Assembly (NCBI RefSeq): GCF_000739455.1
Contig: NZ_CP009211.1
Location: 310,001-374,000 of the forward strand
Direction of reading: 5' to 3'
DNA: 64,000 nucleotides
Source: Corynebacterium imitans
GTDB lineage: Bacteria > Actinomycetota > Actinomycetes > Mycobacteriales > Mycobacteriaceae
The translations under genes and the position numbers were made by a program. Under the pieces are notes generated by a model. The model made no database searches and was not told the origin of the DNA. It was given only the letters and a program-made list of their open reading frames with translations. Below are positions 18,151 through 26,474 of the stretch, piece after piece (positions within the stretch are counted from its first letter, which is position 1; every line of letters begins with the position of its first letter).

Positions 18151-19565
18151 ACTACCTGCGCTCTGAATGGATCCGCTCGCGTGGCTCGACCCTGTGGTGG
18201 CTCGCCGGGATGGGCCTACTGCTCGGCTGTGTTTTTGCCGCCTTTTCGCTCGCGGGCCAGGTCGAGACCGCGCACGACCTAATGAACTGGCAGGGGCTTT
18301 TGGTTACCGCCCTTGCCGCGCCGGTTGCGGCACTGTTTGCCGGCGTGGTGGAGGCCCGCGAGCGCAAGGCACGCTCTGGTGGGACCGATTGGCGTCCGGT
18401 GGACCCGCGCCGGGTGCGCGCGGCTCGCCTCGTTCTCGTGTGGACTGCGCTCGGTGCGTTCTGCTTCGCGGACTTCGGGGTGAACTGGCTGGTTGCCTCC
18501 GTCTTCGGACTTGATGGCGTAGGCGCGGTGTTCGCCGTCGGTGCCGCCGTCTGGGTCGGTATGTGCGGTGTGGCTGGCGTAGCTGCCGCACTGGTGCGTC
18601 GGATCGGGATGCTGCCCACCTTGCTCGTTGCGCTGCTCTACCAGGTCGAGCTCGGGTACTTCTGCGACCGCGAATGGTGGTGGGCCAACCCCGCAGCTTG
18701 GCCGCTGCGCCTCGAACTGCCACTGATGGGGCTGCAATTCAACCTGCTGCCGCTGGACCCCGGCTCTGCCCTGGACGGCCAGTCGCCGTGGGCGCCGCTC
18801 GCGCTGTGCCTCTTGCTCGCCGCGGTCGGTGCTGTGTGCGCGGTGTGGACGCCACCGCGTAGGCAGCGCATGCGGCGCAAGACCACACACGTCGTGGCCG
18901 CTCCGCAGGAGTCGCGGCATGCAGTGACGCGCCCGCCGCACGTGAGTTTCGTAGCGGCGCTGCGGGGTGTGCAAAGGGCGGGGAGTGTGGCGTCGTTAAG
19001 CGTGCTGCTCCTGCTCACTGCGCTGGTGATGCTGGTGGCGATGCGCTACCCCGTCGACGTGCGGCGCGCGTTGAGTATTTACCTGATCCTGCCGGTCGGC
19101 GCGGGACTGCTGCCCACTCTAGTGTGGCCGCGGCTGCGACCCGCGTGGCAGCTCATGCGCGTCGAACACCCGCGCGTGGCGACCGCGCTGCTGGCGTGGG
19201 TGTGCGCGGTGGTGGCGCTCGTGGTGCTGTTCGGGGCGCTGACCGGCGGAATCGGGCTCATCGGTGCTGTTATCGCGCTGCTGACGACCAGCGCGCTCGC
19301 CCTGTGTGCGCTGGCTATTACTGCGCGCTTCGGTATTGCGTGGACGCTCGCGGCGACGCTTGCGTGGACCGTGCTTTCCGTAACCATCGGCGGCGACGTG
19401 TTGGCGGGCAGCTGGTTGTGGGTGCTCGCCGTGCCGGCCTGGGCCGAGACCGCGACCAGCCCGCTGCGCGTGGGGGTCGCGCTCGTGGGCGGGGTAGTGC
19501 TTGTGGCCGGGGCGTGGGCTGGCGCGCGCCGGGTGCTGGTGGGGCAGCGGGCTGGGCGTTCATAA
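18147..19565 (+). CDS. ABC transporter membrane protein
   Basis: A hydrophobic protein of 472 residues starting with GTG, with about twelve predicted membrane helices in two halves, linked by an Arg/Lys-rich cytoplasmic stretch (PPRRQRMRRKTTHV). The first helix follows a short basic N-terminus, and a short extracytoplasmic loop contains VETAHDLMNW, as in ABC-2 type permeases. It overlaps the ATPase gene by 4 bases, so the two almost certainly form one exporter. No sequence feature reveals the substrate. Confidence 0.82.
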   Translation: MNYLRSEWIRSRGSTLWWLAGMGLLLGCVFAAFSLAGQVETAHDLMNWQGLLVTALAAPVAALFAGVVEARERKARSGGTDWRPVDPRRVRAARLVLVWTALGAFCFADFGVNWLVASVFGLDGVGAVFAVGAAVWVGMCGVAGVAAALVRRIGMLPTLLVALLYQVELGYFCDREWWWANPAAWPLRLELPLMGLQFNLLPLDPGSALDGQSPWAPLALCLLLAAVGAVCAVWTPPRRQRMRRKTTHVVAAPQESRHAVTRPPHVSFVAALRGVQRAGSVASLSVLLLLTALVMLVAMRYPVDVRRALSIYLILPVGAGLLPTLVWPRLRPAWQLMRVEHPRVATALLAWVCAVVALVVLFGALTGGIGLIGAVIALLTTSALALCALAITARFGIAWTLAATLAWTVLSVTIGGDVLAGSWLWVLAVPAWAETATSPLRVGVALVGGVVLVAGAWAGARRVLVGQRAGRS

Positions 19566-19692
19566 AGACCGCCTGCGGCGGGGGTAGGGGAGCGCTCGCT
19601 GTAAACAGGTAAAACGACGAAAGTTTACCCCCGAGGGAACCGGAGAGATGTGATCTGCGACTACTTGGTGTCCCTCACGATCAACCGAAAGT

Positions 19693-21057
19693 ATGAATGT
19701 GACAGCACCAACAAAAGCGGCGATGCGAAAACCGGCGGAGGCTTTGAGTACGCATCGCTCACCGAGGAGCGGGCTCCCCGCCTTCGTTCGCCGCATCCAC
19801 TTCTACGCAGGGCTCCTCGTCGCCCCGTTCATCCTCGTCGCTGCCATCAGCGGCGGCCTCTACGCGCTAGCTCCCACGATGGAGAACGTGTTCTACCGTG
19901 ATGTGCTCACCGTCGAGACGCAAGAAACTTCCACGCCCCTTGCCGACCAGGTTGCCGCCGCGCAGGCTTCGCACCCCGAGATGGAGGTCGCGCAGGTCTG
20001 GCCCTCTTCCACTCCAACCGAGTCGACGCGCGTGCTGCTCATCGACGAATCGATCGCCGACAACGACGAGCTACGCAGCGTCTTCGTGAACCCCCACACT
20101 GGTGCTGTGATCGGCGACGAGCTGAGCTACTCGGGCGTGGGTGAGCTGCCAATGCGTCACTGGATCTCCGCGCTGCACAAGAACCTCCACCTGGGAACGC
20201 CGGGTGAGCTGTACTCGGAGCTGGCGGCTAGCTGGCTGTGGGTCATCGCGCTTGGTGGCCTGTACCTGTGGTGGCGCACCGCCGGCAAGAAGGTGTTCAC
20301 TGGACTGAAAAACACCTCGGGCAAGCGCCGTCGCGTGCTGAACCTGCACGGCGTGGTGGGCACCTGGCTGCTCGTCGGAATGCTTGCCCTTTCCGCAACC
20401 GGCATCACCTGGTCCCTGTTTGCGGGGCAAAACGTGGATAAGACTGTCGAATGGCTCGGCGGCGACGCGGAGCCAATCGAGACCACGGTCAGCAGCACTC
20501 CGGGGAATCCGCTGACTGACCAGCAGGTCGCAGAGCAATCTGCTGTCGTACTGGACGCCGCCCGCGCTGAAGGGCTGACCGGGCAACTGCGCCTGTTCAT
20601 CCCGGAGGACACCTCGCAGGCATGGCAGGCCAGCGAGCGCTGGACCCCCGGCCGCATTACCTCCGACGCGGTGAGCGTCAACGGGGCGACCGGCGAAGTG
20701 GTGGATAAGCTGCCGTTTTCTGAGCTCCCGCTGTTCTCCAAGCTCACGTCCTGGGGCATCTACCTGCACATGGGCGTGATGTTCGGCCTGCCGCTCCAGC
20801 TCGCGCTCTTCGCCCTGGCTGTGGGGATCTGCGCCATGATTGTCATGGGTTACATGCTGTGGTGGCGTCGCCGCCCGACGAAGGGCGCGCTCGCAGGCGT
20901 GCCCGGCCGGGCAGACCTGACCGGTACCGACTGGGCTGTGCTCGCAGTGTTCACCGTCGCCGTCGGGGCGTTCCTGCCGCTGTTCGGGGTGAGCTTCGTC
21001 GCGATGCTGGTGGCCGACCGTCTGCTGGCAAGGCGTCGGGGCGCATACGCGGCCTAG
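19693..21057 (+). CDS. PepSY-associated transmembrane protein
   Basis: A protein of 454 residues with the PepSY_TM layout: a first helix after RRIHFYAGLLVAPF, a periplasmic PepSY-like domain (residues ~65-135, ending FVNPHTGAVIG), a His-rich membrane entry HWISALHKNLHLG, a second helix pair (WRTAGKK; LNLHGVVGTWLL), another extracytoplasmic domain and further helices. Relatives often sit in iron- or copper-linked loci, and some are ferric reductase-like; the His residues at membrane edges would fit haem or metal binding (inference). The ATG at 19693 has a weak GAAAG upstream. No DtxR box is evident upstream; an imperfect GTAAAC/GTTTAC repeat lies at about 19.60-19.63 kb. Confidence 0.8.
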   Translation: MNVTAPTKAAMRKPAEALSTHRSPRSGLPAFVRRIHFYAGLLVAPFILVAAISGGLYALAPTMENVFYRDVLTVETQETSTPLADQVAAAQASHPEMEVAQVWPSSTPTESTRVLLIDESIADNDELRSVFVNPHTGAVIGDELSYSGVGELPMRHWISALHKNLHLGTPGELYSELAASWLWVIALGGLYLWWRTAGKKVFTGLKNTSGKRRRVLNLHGVVGTWLLVGMLALSATGITWSLFAGQNVDKTVEWLGGDAEPIETTVSSTPGNPLTDQQVAEQSAVVLDAARAEGLTGQLRLFIPEDTSQAWQASERWTPGRITSDAVSVNGATGEVVDKLPFSELPLFSKLTSWGIYLHMGVMFGLPLQLALFALAVGICAMIVMGYMLWWRRRPTKGALAGVPGRADLTGTDWAVLAVFTVAVGAFLPLFGVSFVAMLVADRLLARRRGAYAA

Positions 21058-21132
21058 TTTCCCAACTTCTTTGTGGGGCCTGTTCCACTATGCTTCTAAC
21101 GGAAATAGCCTGATGGATAAGGAGGCTGGACG

Positions 21133-22494
21133 TTGAGTGCGGATACAGCGCATCTCAGTGAGCTACGTTTAGGCGCTTTCAAGTCGTTCCATGATGCTGT
21201 GGTGCCTATCCGGCCTGTGACATTTCTGACGGGTCTGAACAGTTCCGGTAAATCGAACGTCTTGGATGGGCTCGAAGTGCTCGCCCGACTTGCAACAGGC
21301 CTAGACATGGTCGAGGCACTGGACGGGGCTGGATCTATTCGAGGGCCAGTGCGCGGAGGTTCCCGGGGGTGTGCGCCGCATGGAGCAAAGAGCTTTTCTA
21401 TCGGCTGCACAGTGGTGAATCCTGCGACGAAGGATCAGTACGTTTACGATGTCGAGGTCCAGGTGGAGCCCGAACTTCGGCTGGTATCCGAGAAGCTGAC
21501 TGGGCCGGGGTTAAGCGTGAAAAGTGGCACCAAATCGCCACATGCAAGCTTGTTTCAGACGAAGAAGCAAGAGAATGCTGCTGCGTTTATTACCGCAGAG
21601 GTTTTCAGCGGTAAGCGAGGAGCAGATCCAAGCTTCCATTTCCGCGATACCAGGCTGATCCTCGTGCAAATTCTGCAGACCCTGCCTGGCTCCAACCGAG
21701 CCGAGAAATCGGTCATTGAAGCGGCAGAGACTGTGCGGGGGGTGCTGCAGTCTGTGTACCACCTCGACCCAGTTCCTTCTCTGATGCGAAACTACGTCCC
21801 TAAGGGCAATGATGAGCTGCGGCGCACCGGCGAGAATCTTTCAGCCACGCTCCTACAGGTTCAGCAGAGTACGCCCGAGATCTTTGCGGAGATCGAGCAG
21901 CTTGTGAGCGACGTCGCCGGAAAGAACATTCAAGGATTGAGTTTCTCCAGTTCTGATCTGGGGGACGTGATGCTCGCCTTGGCTGAAAAAGCTTCGGGCC
22001 GGACACCCGCCAGAGAAATGAGCGACGGCTTATTGCGTTTTCTCGCTATTGCGACAGCGCTGAAGTCACCGACGGACAACCTGGATGTGAACTTGCCGGG
22101 AGTCGCGGTCGGAAACGGGCCCAGTCCTGCAGTGCAGCTGGTTATCGAGGAGATTGAGAATGGCCTACACCCCTCGCAGGCGCAGCGAATCATCTCGCTA
22201 CTCGAGGCAGCGGTGGCAGAGAAGGGGACGCAGTGCCTGGTGACCACTCACAGTACGGCGATCCTTGACGGCATCGAGGGGCGATTCAATGACAGTGTGC
22301 TCGTCTGCTTCCGCGATGAACAGACGGGGCAAAGTCACGTGAGCCAGTTGCAAGATCTGCCCGACTACACCCGAGAGCTGTCGAAGCAATCTCTTGGCAA
22401 GGCAGTTTCGGATGGCAAGCTCATCGATGATTCATCGACTGAAACACGCTTCGCGGATCTGAATACACTATTCGGTATTAAAAGCGGGGCTTGA
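21133..22494 (+). CDS. AAA ATPase (AAA_21/OLD-like) paired with PIN nuclease
   Basis: A soluble protein of 453 residues starting with TTG behind a strong AAGGAGG. The N-terminus is the SMC/RecF-like type: FKSFHD, then Walker A GLNSSGKSN at ~33-41. Walker B is VIEEIENGLHPSQ in the last third and the switch His is in TTHSTAIL. In between is a ~250-residue region without motifs I recognise. Such ATPases are frequent partners of nucleases in phage-defence and toxin modules. The stop is one base before the PIN gene start, so translation is likely coupled. Base composition is visibly lower in GC than the men genes beside it, suggesting acquisition. No exact match to a named system is recalled. Confidence 0.82.
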   Translation: MSADTAHLSELRLGAFKSFHDAVVPIRPVTFLTGLNSSGKSNVLDGLEVLARLATGLDMVEALDGAGSIRGPVRGGSRGCAPHGAKSFSIGCTVVNPATKDQYVYDVEVQVEPELRLVSEKLTGPGLSVKSGTKSPHASLFQTKKQENAAAFITAEVFSGKRGADPSFHFRDTRLILVQILQTLPGSNRAEKSVIEAAETVRGVLQSVYHLDPVPSLMRNYVPKGNDELRRTGENLSATLLQVQQSTPEIFAEIEQLVSDVAGKNIQGLSFSSSDLGDVMLALAEKASGRTPAREMSDGLLRFLAIATALKSPTDNLDVNLPGVAVGNGPSPAVQLVIEEIENGLHPSQAQRIISLLEAAVAEKGTQCLVTTHSTAILDGIEGRFNDSVLVCFRDEQTGQSHVSQLQDLPDYTRELSKQSLGKAVSDGKLIDDSSTETRFADLNTLFGIKSGA

Positions 22495-22495
22495 G

Positions 22496-22981
22496 ATGTC
22501 CCGACGTGCGATCTTTATCGATACCAGTGTGCTGAGCAACCTTTTGCGCATACCGGGCAAGAACCAGGACATGGAGAAAGCGCAACAGGACTTTGTTGCA
22601 CTTCAGGAGGATAATTCGGTTCAGTTCGTGCTACCGGTGACGACGGTCATCGAGACGGGGAACCACATCGCCCAGATCAAAAACGGTGATAGTCGGCGTG
22701 ATATTGCTCAGCGATTCGGCAAAATGCTCGAGAGTATTTGTGAACGTGAAGCTCCATGGGTTCTGCACGACTTCGAGTGGGGAGAGTCGTTTCTCCGCTC
22801 TTTCCTCGACGGTGCCAATTCCCAAAGAACCTGGTACGACCTTGCCCAAGAGCGAGTCGGTGGGGGCGATCTGTCGATCCTGGTTGAAGCCAATATGTAC
22901 CAGAACCGGTTGCAGATTGACTGCGAGATCTGGACTTATGACGCAGGGCTGAGGGCATACGCCCCCACCACAACTCCTTAA
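22496..22981 (+). CDS. PIN-domain nuclease-like protein paired with AAA ATPase
   Basis: A protein of 161 residues. It carries the acidic pattern of PIN ribonucleases: FIDTSVLSNLL near the N-terminus (first Asp), TTVIETGNHI (Glu), GGGDLSILVEA (Asp) and IWTYDAGLRAY (last Asp). PIN proteins usually cut RNA, sometimes DNA, with Mg or Mn. No VapB-like antitoxin is adjacent; the only partner is the AAA ATPase immediately upstream, one base away. That makes an ATPase-gated nuclease more likely than a classical VapBC pair (inference). It ends 4 bases from the convergent menB stop. Function is inferred from the motif pattern only. Confidence 0.75.
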   Translation: MSRRAIFIDTSVLSNLLRIPGKNQDMEKAQQDFVALQEDNSVQFVLPVTTVIETGNHIAQIKNGDSRRDIAQRFGKMLESICEREAPWVLHDFEWGESFLRSFLDGANSQRTWYDLAQERVGGGDLSILVEANMYQNRLQIDCEIWTYDAGLRAYAPTTTP

Positions 22982-22985
22982 ACCC

Positions 22986-23918
22986 CTAGTAGTAGAACGG
23001 GAACTCGTCCCAGCGCGGGTCGCGCTTTTCCAGGAACGAGTCGCGGCCTTCGACGGCCTCGTCGGTCATGTAGGCCAGGCGCGTGGCTTCACCGGCGAAG
23101 ACCTGCTGGCCCATGAGCCCGTCGTCGACAAGGTTGAACGCGAACTTCAGCATGCGCTGCGCAGTGGGGGACTTGCCGTTGATCTCGCGCGCGACCTGGA
23201 TGGCCTCGTCCTCCAACGCCCCATGATCTGCGACGATGTTCACCGCGCCCATGCGCTGCATCTCCTCCGCGCCGTAGGTGCGGCCGAGGAAGAAGATCTC
23301 GCGGGCGAACTTCTGGCCCACCATCTTGGCCAGGTACGCGGAGCCGTAGCCGGCGTCGAAGGAGCCGACGTCGGCATCCGTCTGCTTGAAGCGCGCCTCC
23401 TCGCGGGAGGCGATCGTCAGATCGCAGACCACGTGCAGCGAGTGCCCGCCGCCGGCGGCCCAGCCGCCCACCACTGCGATGACCACCTTCGGCATCGTGC
23501 GGATCAGGCGCTGCACCTCCAGGATGTGCAGGCGCCCGCCCTCCGCCTTCACACGCGCAGTGTCCACCGTCTCGGCGGTCTCGCCGCCCGCGTACTGGTA
23601 GCCGGAGCGGCCGCGGATGCGCTGGTCGCCGCCGGAGCAGAAGGCCCAGCCGCCGTCCTTCTCGCTCGGCCCGTTGCCGGTCAGCAGGATTACGCCCACG
23701 GAGGGATCGCGACGCGCGTGGTCGAGCGCCTGGTAGAGCTCGTCGACCGTGTGGGGGCGAAACGCGTTGCGCACTTCGGGGCGGTCGAAGGCGATGCGCA
23801 CGATGCCGTCGGCGCGGGTTTCGCCCACGTGGCGGTGGTAGGTGATGTCGGTGAAGTCGAAGCCTTCGACGCTGCGCCACTGGGTGGGGTCGAAGGGCTG
23901 GTCAGTGGTGTAACTCAT
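22986..23918 (-). CDS. menB: 1,4-dihydroxy-2-naphthoyl-CoA synthase MenB
   Basis: A crotonase-fold enzyme of 310 residues that closes the second ring in menaquinone synthesis from o-succinylbenzoyl-CoA. Diagnostic segments are FDRPEVRNAFRPHTVDEL, FCSGGDQ, VVGGWAAGGGHSLH, the catalytic QTDADVGSFDAGYGS and the C-terminal RDPRWDEFPFYY shared by MenB proteins. Length is normal for the family. The start at 23918 opens towards feoA across a 74-base gap that holds a DtxR box, so menB could be affected by the same iron-dependent site (inference). Confidence 0.96.
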   Translation of the reverse strand: MSYTTDQPFDPTQWRSVEGFDFTDITYHRHVGETRADGIVRIAFDRPEVRNAFRPHTVDELYQALDHARRDPSVGVILLTGNGPSEKDGGWAFCSGGDQRIRGRSGYQYAGGETAETVDTARVKAEGGRLHILEVQRLIRTMPKVVIAVVGGWAAGGGHSLHVVCDLTIASREEARFKQTDADVGSFDAGYGSAYLAKMVGQKFAREIFFLGRTYGAEEMQRMGAVNIVADHGALEDEAIQVAREINGKSPTAQRMLKFAFNLVDDGLMGQQVFAGEATRLAYMTDEAVEGRDSFLEKRDPRWDEFPFYY

Positions 23919-23949
23919 GGGGGAGAGCCTACCTACCCCCGTATGCAGG

Positions 23950-23968
23950 TTAGGTATTGCTTACCTAA
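23950..23968. promoter_or_regulatory. DtxR box upstream of feoA
   Basis: TTAGGTATTGCTTACCTAA is a near-perfect 19-bp inverted repeat close to the DtxR consensus TTAGGTTAGGCTAACCTAA. It lies 24 bases before the feoA start and 31 bases outside the divergent menB start. Iron-bound DtxR is expected to repress feoABC, and possibly menB, from here. Confidence 0.85.
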
Positions 23969-23992
23969 ACCATTGGGGAGTTTAATGGAACT

Positions 23993-24250
23993 ATGAGATC
24001 CCAGACCATCACCGCAACCCCCACGCTGTGCCCGCTTTGCGACGTCCACGTCGGCCAATGCGCCACCATCTGCGCCGTCAACGCCGCACCCCAAGCAACC
24101 CGCCGACTCAGCGAGCTGGGCCTGCGCCCCGGCGCGCAAGTCACCATCGCGCAAAAGACCTCCGGCGGTGGCCGCGTGGTCAAACTTGGCAGCACCCGCT
24201 ACGCGCTCGGCACCGAGGCGCTGCGCCAAATTGAGGTTGAAGCCCGATGA
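23993..24250 (+). CDS. feoA: Ferrous iron transport protein FeoA
   Basis: A protein of 85 residues with the SH3-like FeoA fold: an N-terminal CPLCDV... GQCATI stretch with several Cys, RRLSELGLRPGAQV and GTEALRQIEV. It assists FeoB in Fe2+ uptake at the cytoplasmic side. The stop overlaps the feoB start by 4 bases, and a DtxR box lies 24 bases upstream, so the operon should be switched on by iron limitation. The Cys cluster at residues 13-26 is more than is usual for FeoA and could bind metal (inference). Confidence 0.92.
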   Translation: MRSQTITATPTLCPLCDVHVGQCATICAVNAAPQATRRLSELGLRPGAQVTIAQKTSGGGRVVKLGSTRYALGTEALRQIEVEAR

Positions 24251-26214
24251 GCGAGCTGCACACCGTGCCCTCCTGCTGCGCGCCAGCCCCCAACGGCACG
24301 GTGAAAGGCCAGCCCACCGTCGCGCTCATCGGCGCGCCGAACGCGGGCAAGTCGACCCTTTTCAACGCGCTGACTGGCGCGAAGGTGAAGACAGGCAACT
24401 GGCCGGGCACCTCCGTAGAGGTCTCCCGCGGCGTGTGGAAGCACGAGGGTGAGGCGTTTAACGTCATCGATTTTCCGGGCGCGTATTCGCTCGATCCGCA
24501 AAGCCCCGACGAGGAGCTCACCCGCGAACTCCTGCTCGAGCGCCCCGCGACCGAGCGCCCCGACCTGGTCGTGGTGGCGGTCGACGCCTCCAATATTGCG
24601 CGCGGGCTCTACATGGTCGCGCAGCTGGCGGAAGTGGAGTACCGCATCGTGATCGCGCTGACCAAGATGGATGTGGCCGAGGCTGCTGGCGTGCCGGTGG
24701 ACCCGGCGGCGCTGGCATCCGCGCTCGGCGTGCCCGTGGTCGCGGTGGATCCGCGCAAACGGGAGGTGGGAAGGCTGCGTGTAAGCGTCGAGAAGCAACT
24801 GGCCCTGCCCGCTTACACCCTGCGCCCCACCGAAGAAGCAGATGAGTTTGCCCTGGCAGACGCCCGCTTCGCGTGGGTCGATGCGGCGCTCGAGCGCGCC
24901 AAGCTTGGCGACGAGCCCCGAGAGACCACAACCGAGCGCATCGACAAACTCGTGCTGCACCCGGTCGCCGGGCCGCTGATCTTCCTCGCCGCGATGTGGC
25001 TGGTCTTCCAGATCACCACCACGGTGGCCGCGCCGCTGCAGGATGGGCTCGAGGCCTTCTTTACGGGGCCCGTCTCGGGTGTGGCCGCGAGCCTTTTGCC
25101 CGATATCGGCTGGCTGCAGGGCCTGGTCATCGACGGGCTGATCGGCGGCGTGGGCATGGTGCTCACCTTCGCCCCGCTGATGGCGCTCATGTTTTTGTGC
25201 CTGGCGGTGCTGGAAGACTCCGGTTACATGGCGCGTGCGGCCGTGGTTGCCGACCGTGTGATGCGCGCGATGGGGCTGCCGGGCAAGGCGTTCATCCCGC
25301 TGATCGTGGGCTTTGGGTGCAACGTGCCCGCCATTTCCGCGACGCGCGTGCTGGGGGATAAGCGCCACCGGCTGCTCACCGCGCTGCTCGTGCCCTTTAC
25401 GTCTTGCTCGGCCCGGCTGACCGTGTACGTCATGCTGGCGGCGACCTTCTTCCCGGAGCACGCGGGCTCGGTCGTTTTCCTGATGTACCTGATCTCTATC
25501 GCGCTGGTGGTGTGCACCGGCATCGTGCTGCGCCGCGTCCTGTGGGCCACGATGGGTGCGGCCCCGCTCGTCATCGACCTGCCGGCCTACCAGCTGCCGG
25601 GCGCGCGCCTGGCGCTGAGCGTGATGTGGGTGCGCCTGCGCGGCTTCTTGGAAACCGCGGGCAAGATCATCGTGATCACCGTGGTCGCGGTGTGGGCGCT
25701 GCAGTCCACGCCCGCGAACTTCGCCGCCGACGACGCGCCCGCCTTCGGCGAGGTCGCACCCCAGGAGTCGGTCTACGGCGCAGTCTCCGAGACCATCGCC
25801 CCAGTCTTCGCGCCCGCGGGCTTCGACTCCTGGTCGCTCGCCGGCCCCTTGATCACCGGGTTCGTGGCCAAGGAGGCCGTGATCTCCAGCTGGGCGCAGA
25901 CCTACGGGCTGGGCGAGCCGGTGACCGCGGGTACCAGCACCACTGAGGACGCAGCTGCGGCCATCGAGACAACTGACGCCTCGCTGGCGGCCGCCATCCG
26001 CGAGGACTTCGACGCCGCTTCCGGCGGACACGCCACCGCCGCGGTGTGGGCCTATATGCTCTTCCTGCTCGCCTACACCCCGTGCGTGGCCACGCTCGCC
26101 GCACAGCGCCGCGAGATTGGGCTGAAGTGGACCGTCTTCGGCTTCGTGTTGCAGCTCGCCATGGCGTGGGTGCTGGCGGTCGGCGCCTTCCAGATCCTCA
26201 AGGTGGTGCTGTAA
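24247..26214 (+). CDS. feoB: Ferrous iron transporter FeoB
   Basis: A protein of 655 residues. The N-terminal G domain has G1 GAPNAGKST, the switch region NWPGTSVEVSRG, G3 DFPGAYSL and G4 ALTKMDVAE. The C-terminal part has about eight membrane helices with the gate motifs of the FeoB family (GFGCNVPAISATR; TSCSARLTVYVML). It imports Fe2+ across the plasma membrane. CC at residues 10-11 near the N-terminus is unusual. It is translationally coupled to feoA and is immediately followed by the FeoC-like gene. Confidence 0.96.
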   Translation: MSELHTVPSCCAPAPNGTVKGQPTVALIGAPNAGKSTLFNALTGAKVKTGNWPGTSVEVSRGVWKHEGEAFNVIDFPGAYSLDPQSPDEELTRELLLERPATERPDLVVVAVDASNIARGLYMVAQLAEVEYRIVIALTKMDVAEAAGVPVDPAALASALGVPVVAVDPRKREVGRLRVSVEKQLALPAYTLRPTEEADEFALADARFAWVDAALERAKLGDEPRETTTERIDKLVLHPVAGPLIFLAAMWLVFQITTTVAAPLQDGLEAFFTGPVSGVAASLLPDIGWLQGLVIDGLIGGVGMVLTFAPLMALMFLCLAVLEDSGYMARAAVVADRVMRAMGLPGKAFIPLIVGFGCNVPAISATRVLGDKRHRLLTALLVPFTSCSARLTVYVMLAATFFPEHAGSVVFLMYLISIALVVCTGIVLRRVLWATMGAAPLVIDLPAYQLPGARLALSVMWVRLRGFLETAGKIIVITVVAVWALQSTPANFAADDAPAFGEVAPQESVYGAVSETIAPVFAPAGFDSWSLAGPLITGFVAKEAVISSWAQTYGLGEPVTAGTSTTEDAAAAIETTDASLAAAIREDFDAASGGHATAAVWAYMLFLLAYTPCVATLAAQRREIGLKWTVFGFVLQLAMAWVLAVGAFQILKVVL

Positions 26215-26463
26215 ATGGCGAGCCCGATGCGCGCAGTCATGTCCGCCATCGAGGACGGTGCCGTCAGCCGCGCCGACATCGCCGCGCGGGCAGGGGTGCG
26301 GCGGGAGACGGTGGACGCGGTCGTCGAAAAGCTGGAGGCCCTTGGGCATCTGCAGCGCGAGTACCTGCAGGATTCCTGCGCGGGCGGCTGCGGCGGCTGC
26401 CCGGCCAAGGGCGCGTGCCAAGCATCGCAAGGGCCGGTGGCCCTGGTGCTGGGGCGGCGCTAA
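26215..26463 (+). CDS. feoC: FeoC-like winged-helix protein with Cys cluster
   Basis: A protein of 82 residues beginning directly after the feoB stop. A winged helix (AVSRADIAARAGVRRETVDAVVEKLEALGHL) is followed by a Cys-rich wing CAGGCGGCPAKGAC (four Cys) resembling the Fe-S or metal site of FeoC. It probably modulates FeoB stability or transport in response to iron or oxygen, as in other FeoABC operons; that role is inference here. Only 11 bases separate it from menC, so menC may be read from the feo promoter. Confidence 0.85.
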   Translation: MASPMRAVMSAIEDGAVSRADIAARAGVRRETVDAVVEKLEALGHLQREYLQDSCAGGCGGCPAKGACQASQGPVALVLGRR

Positions 26464-26474
26464 CATGCGAGGGC

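Noticed and set aside
21058..22985. Classical VapBC toxin-antitoxin operon
   Set aside because: The PIN gene has no small antitoxin neighbour; its only partner is a 453-residue AAA ATPase.
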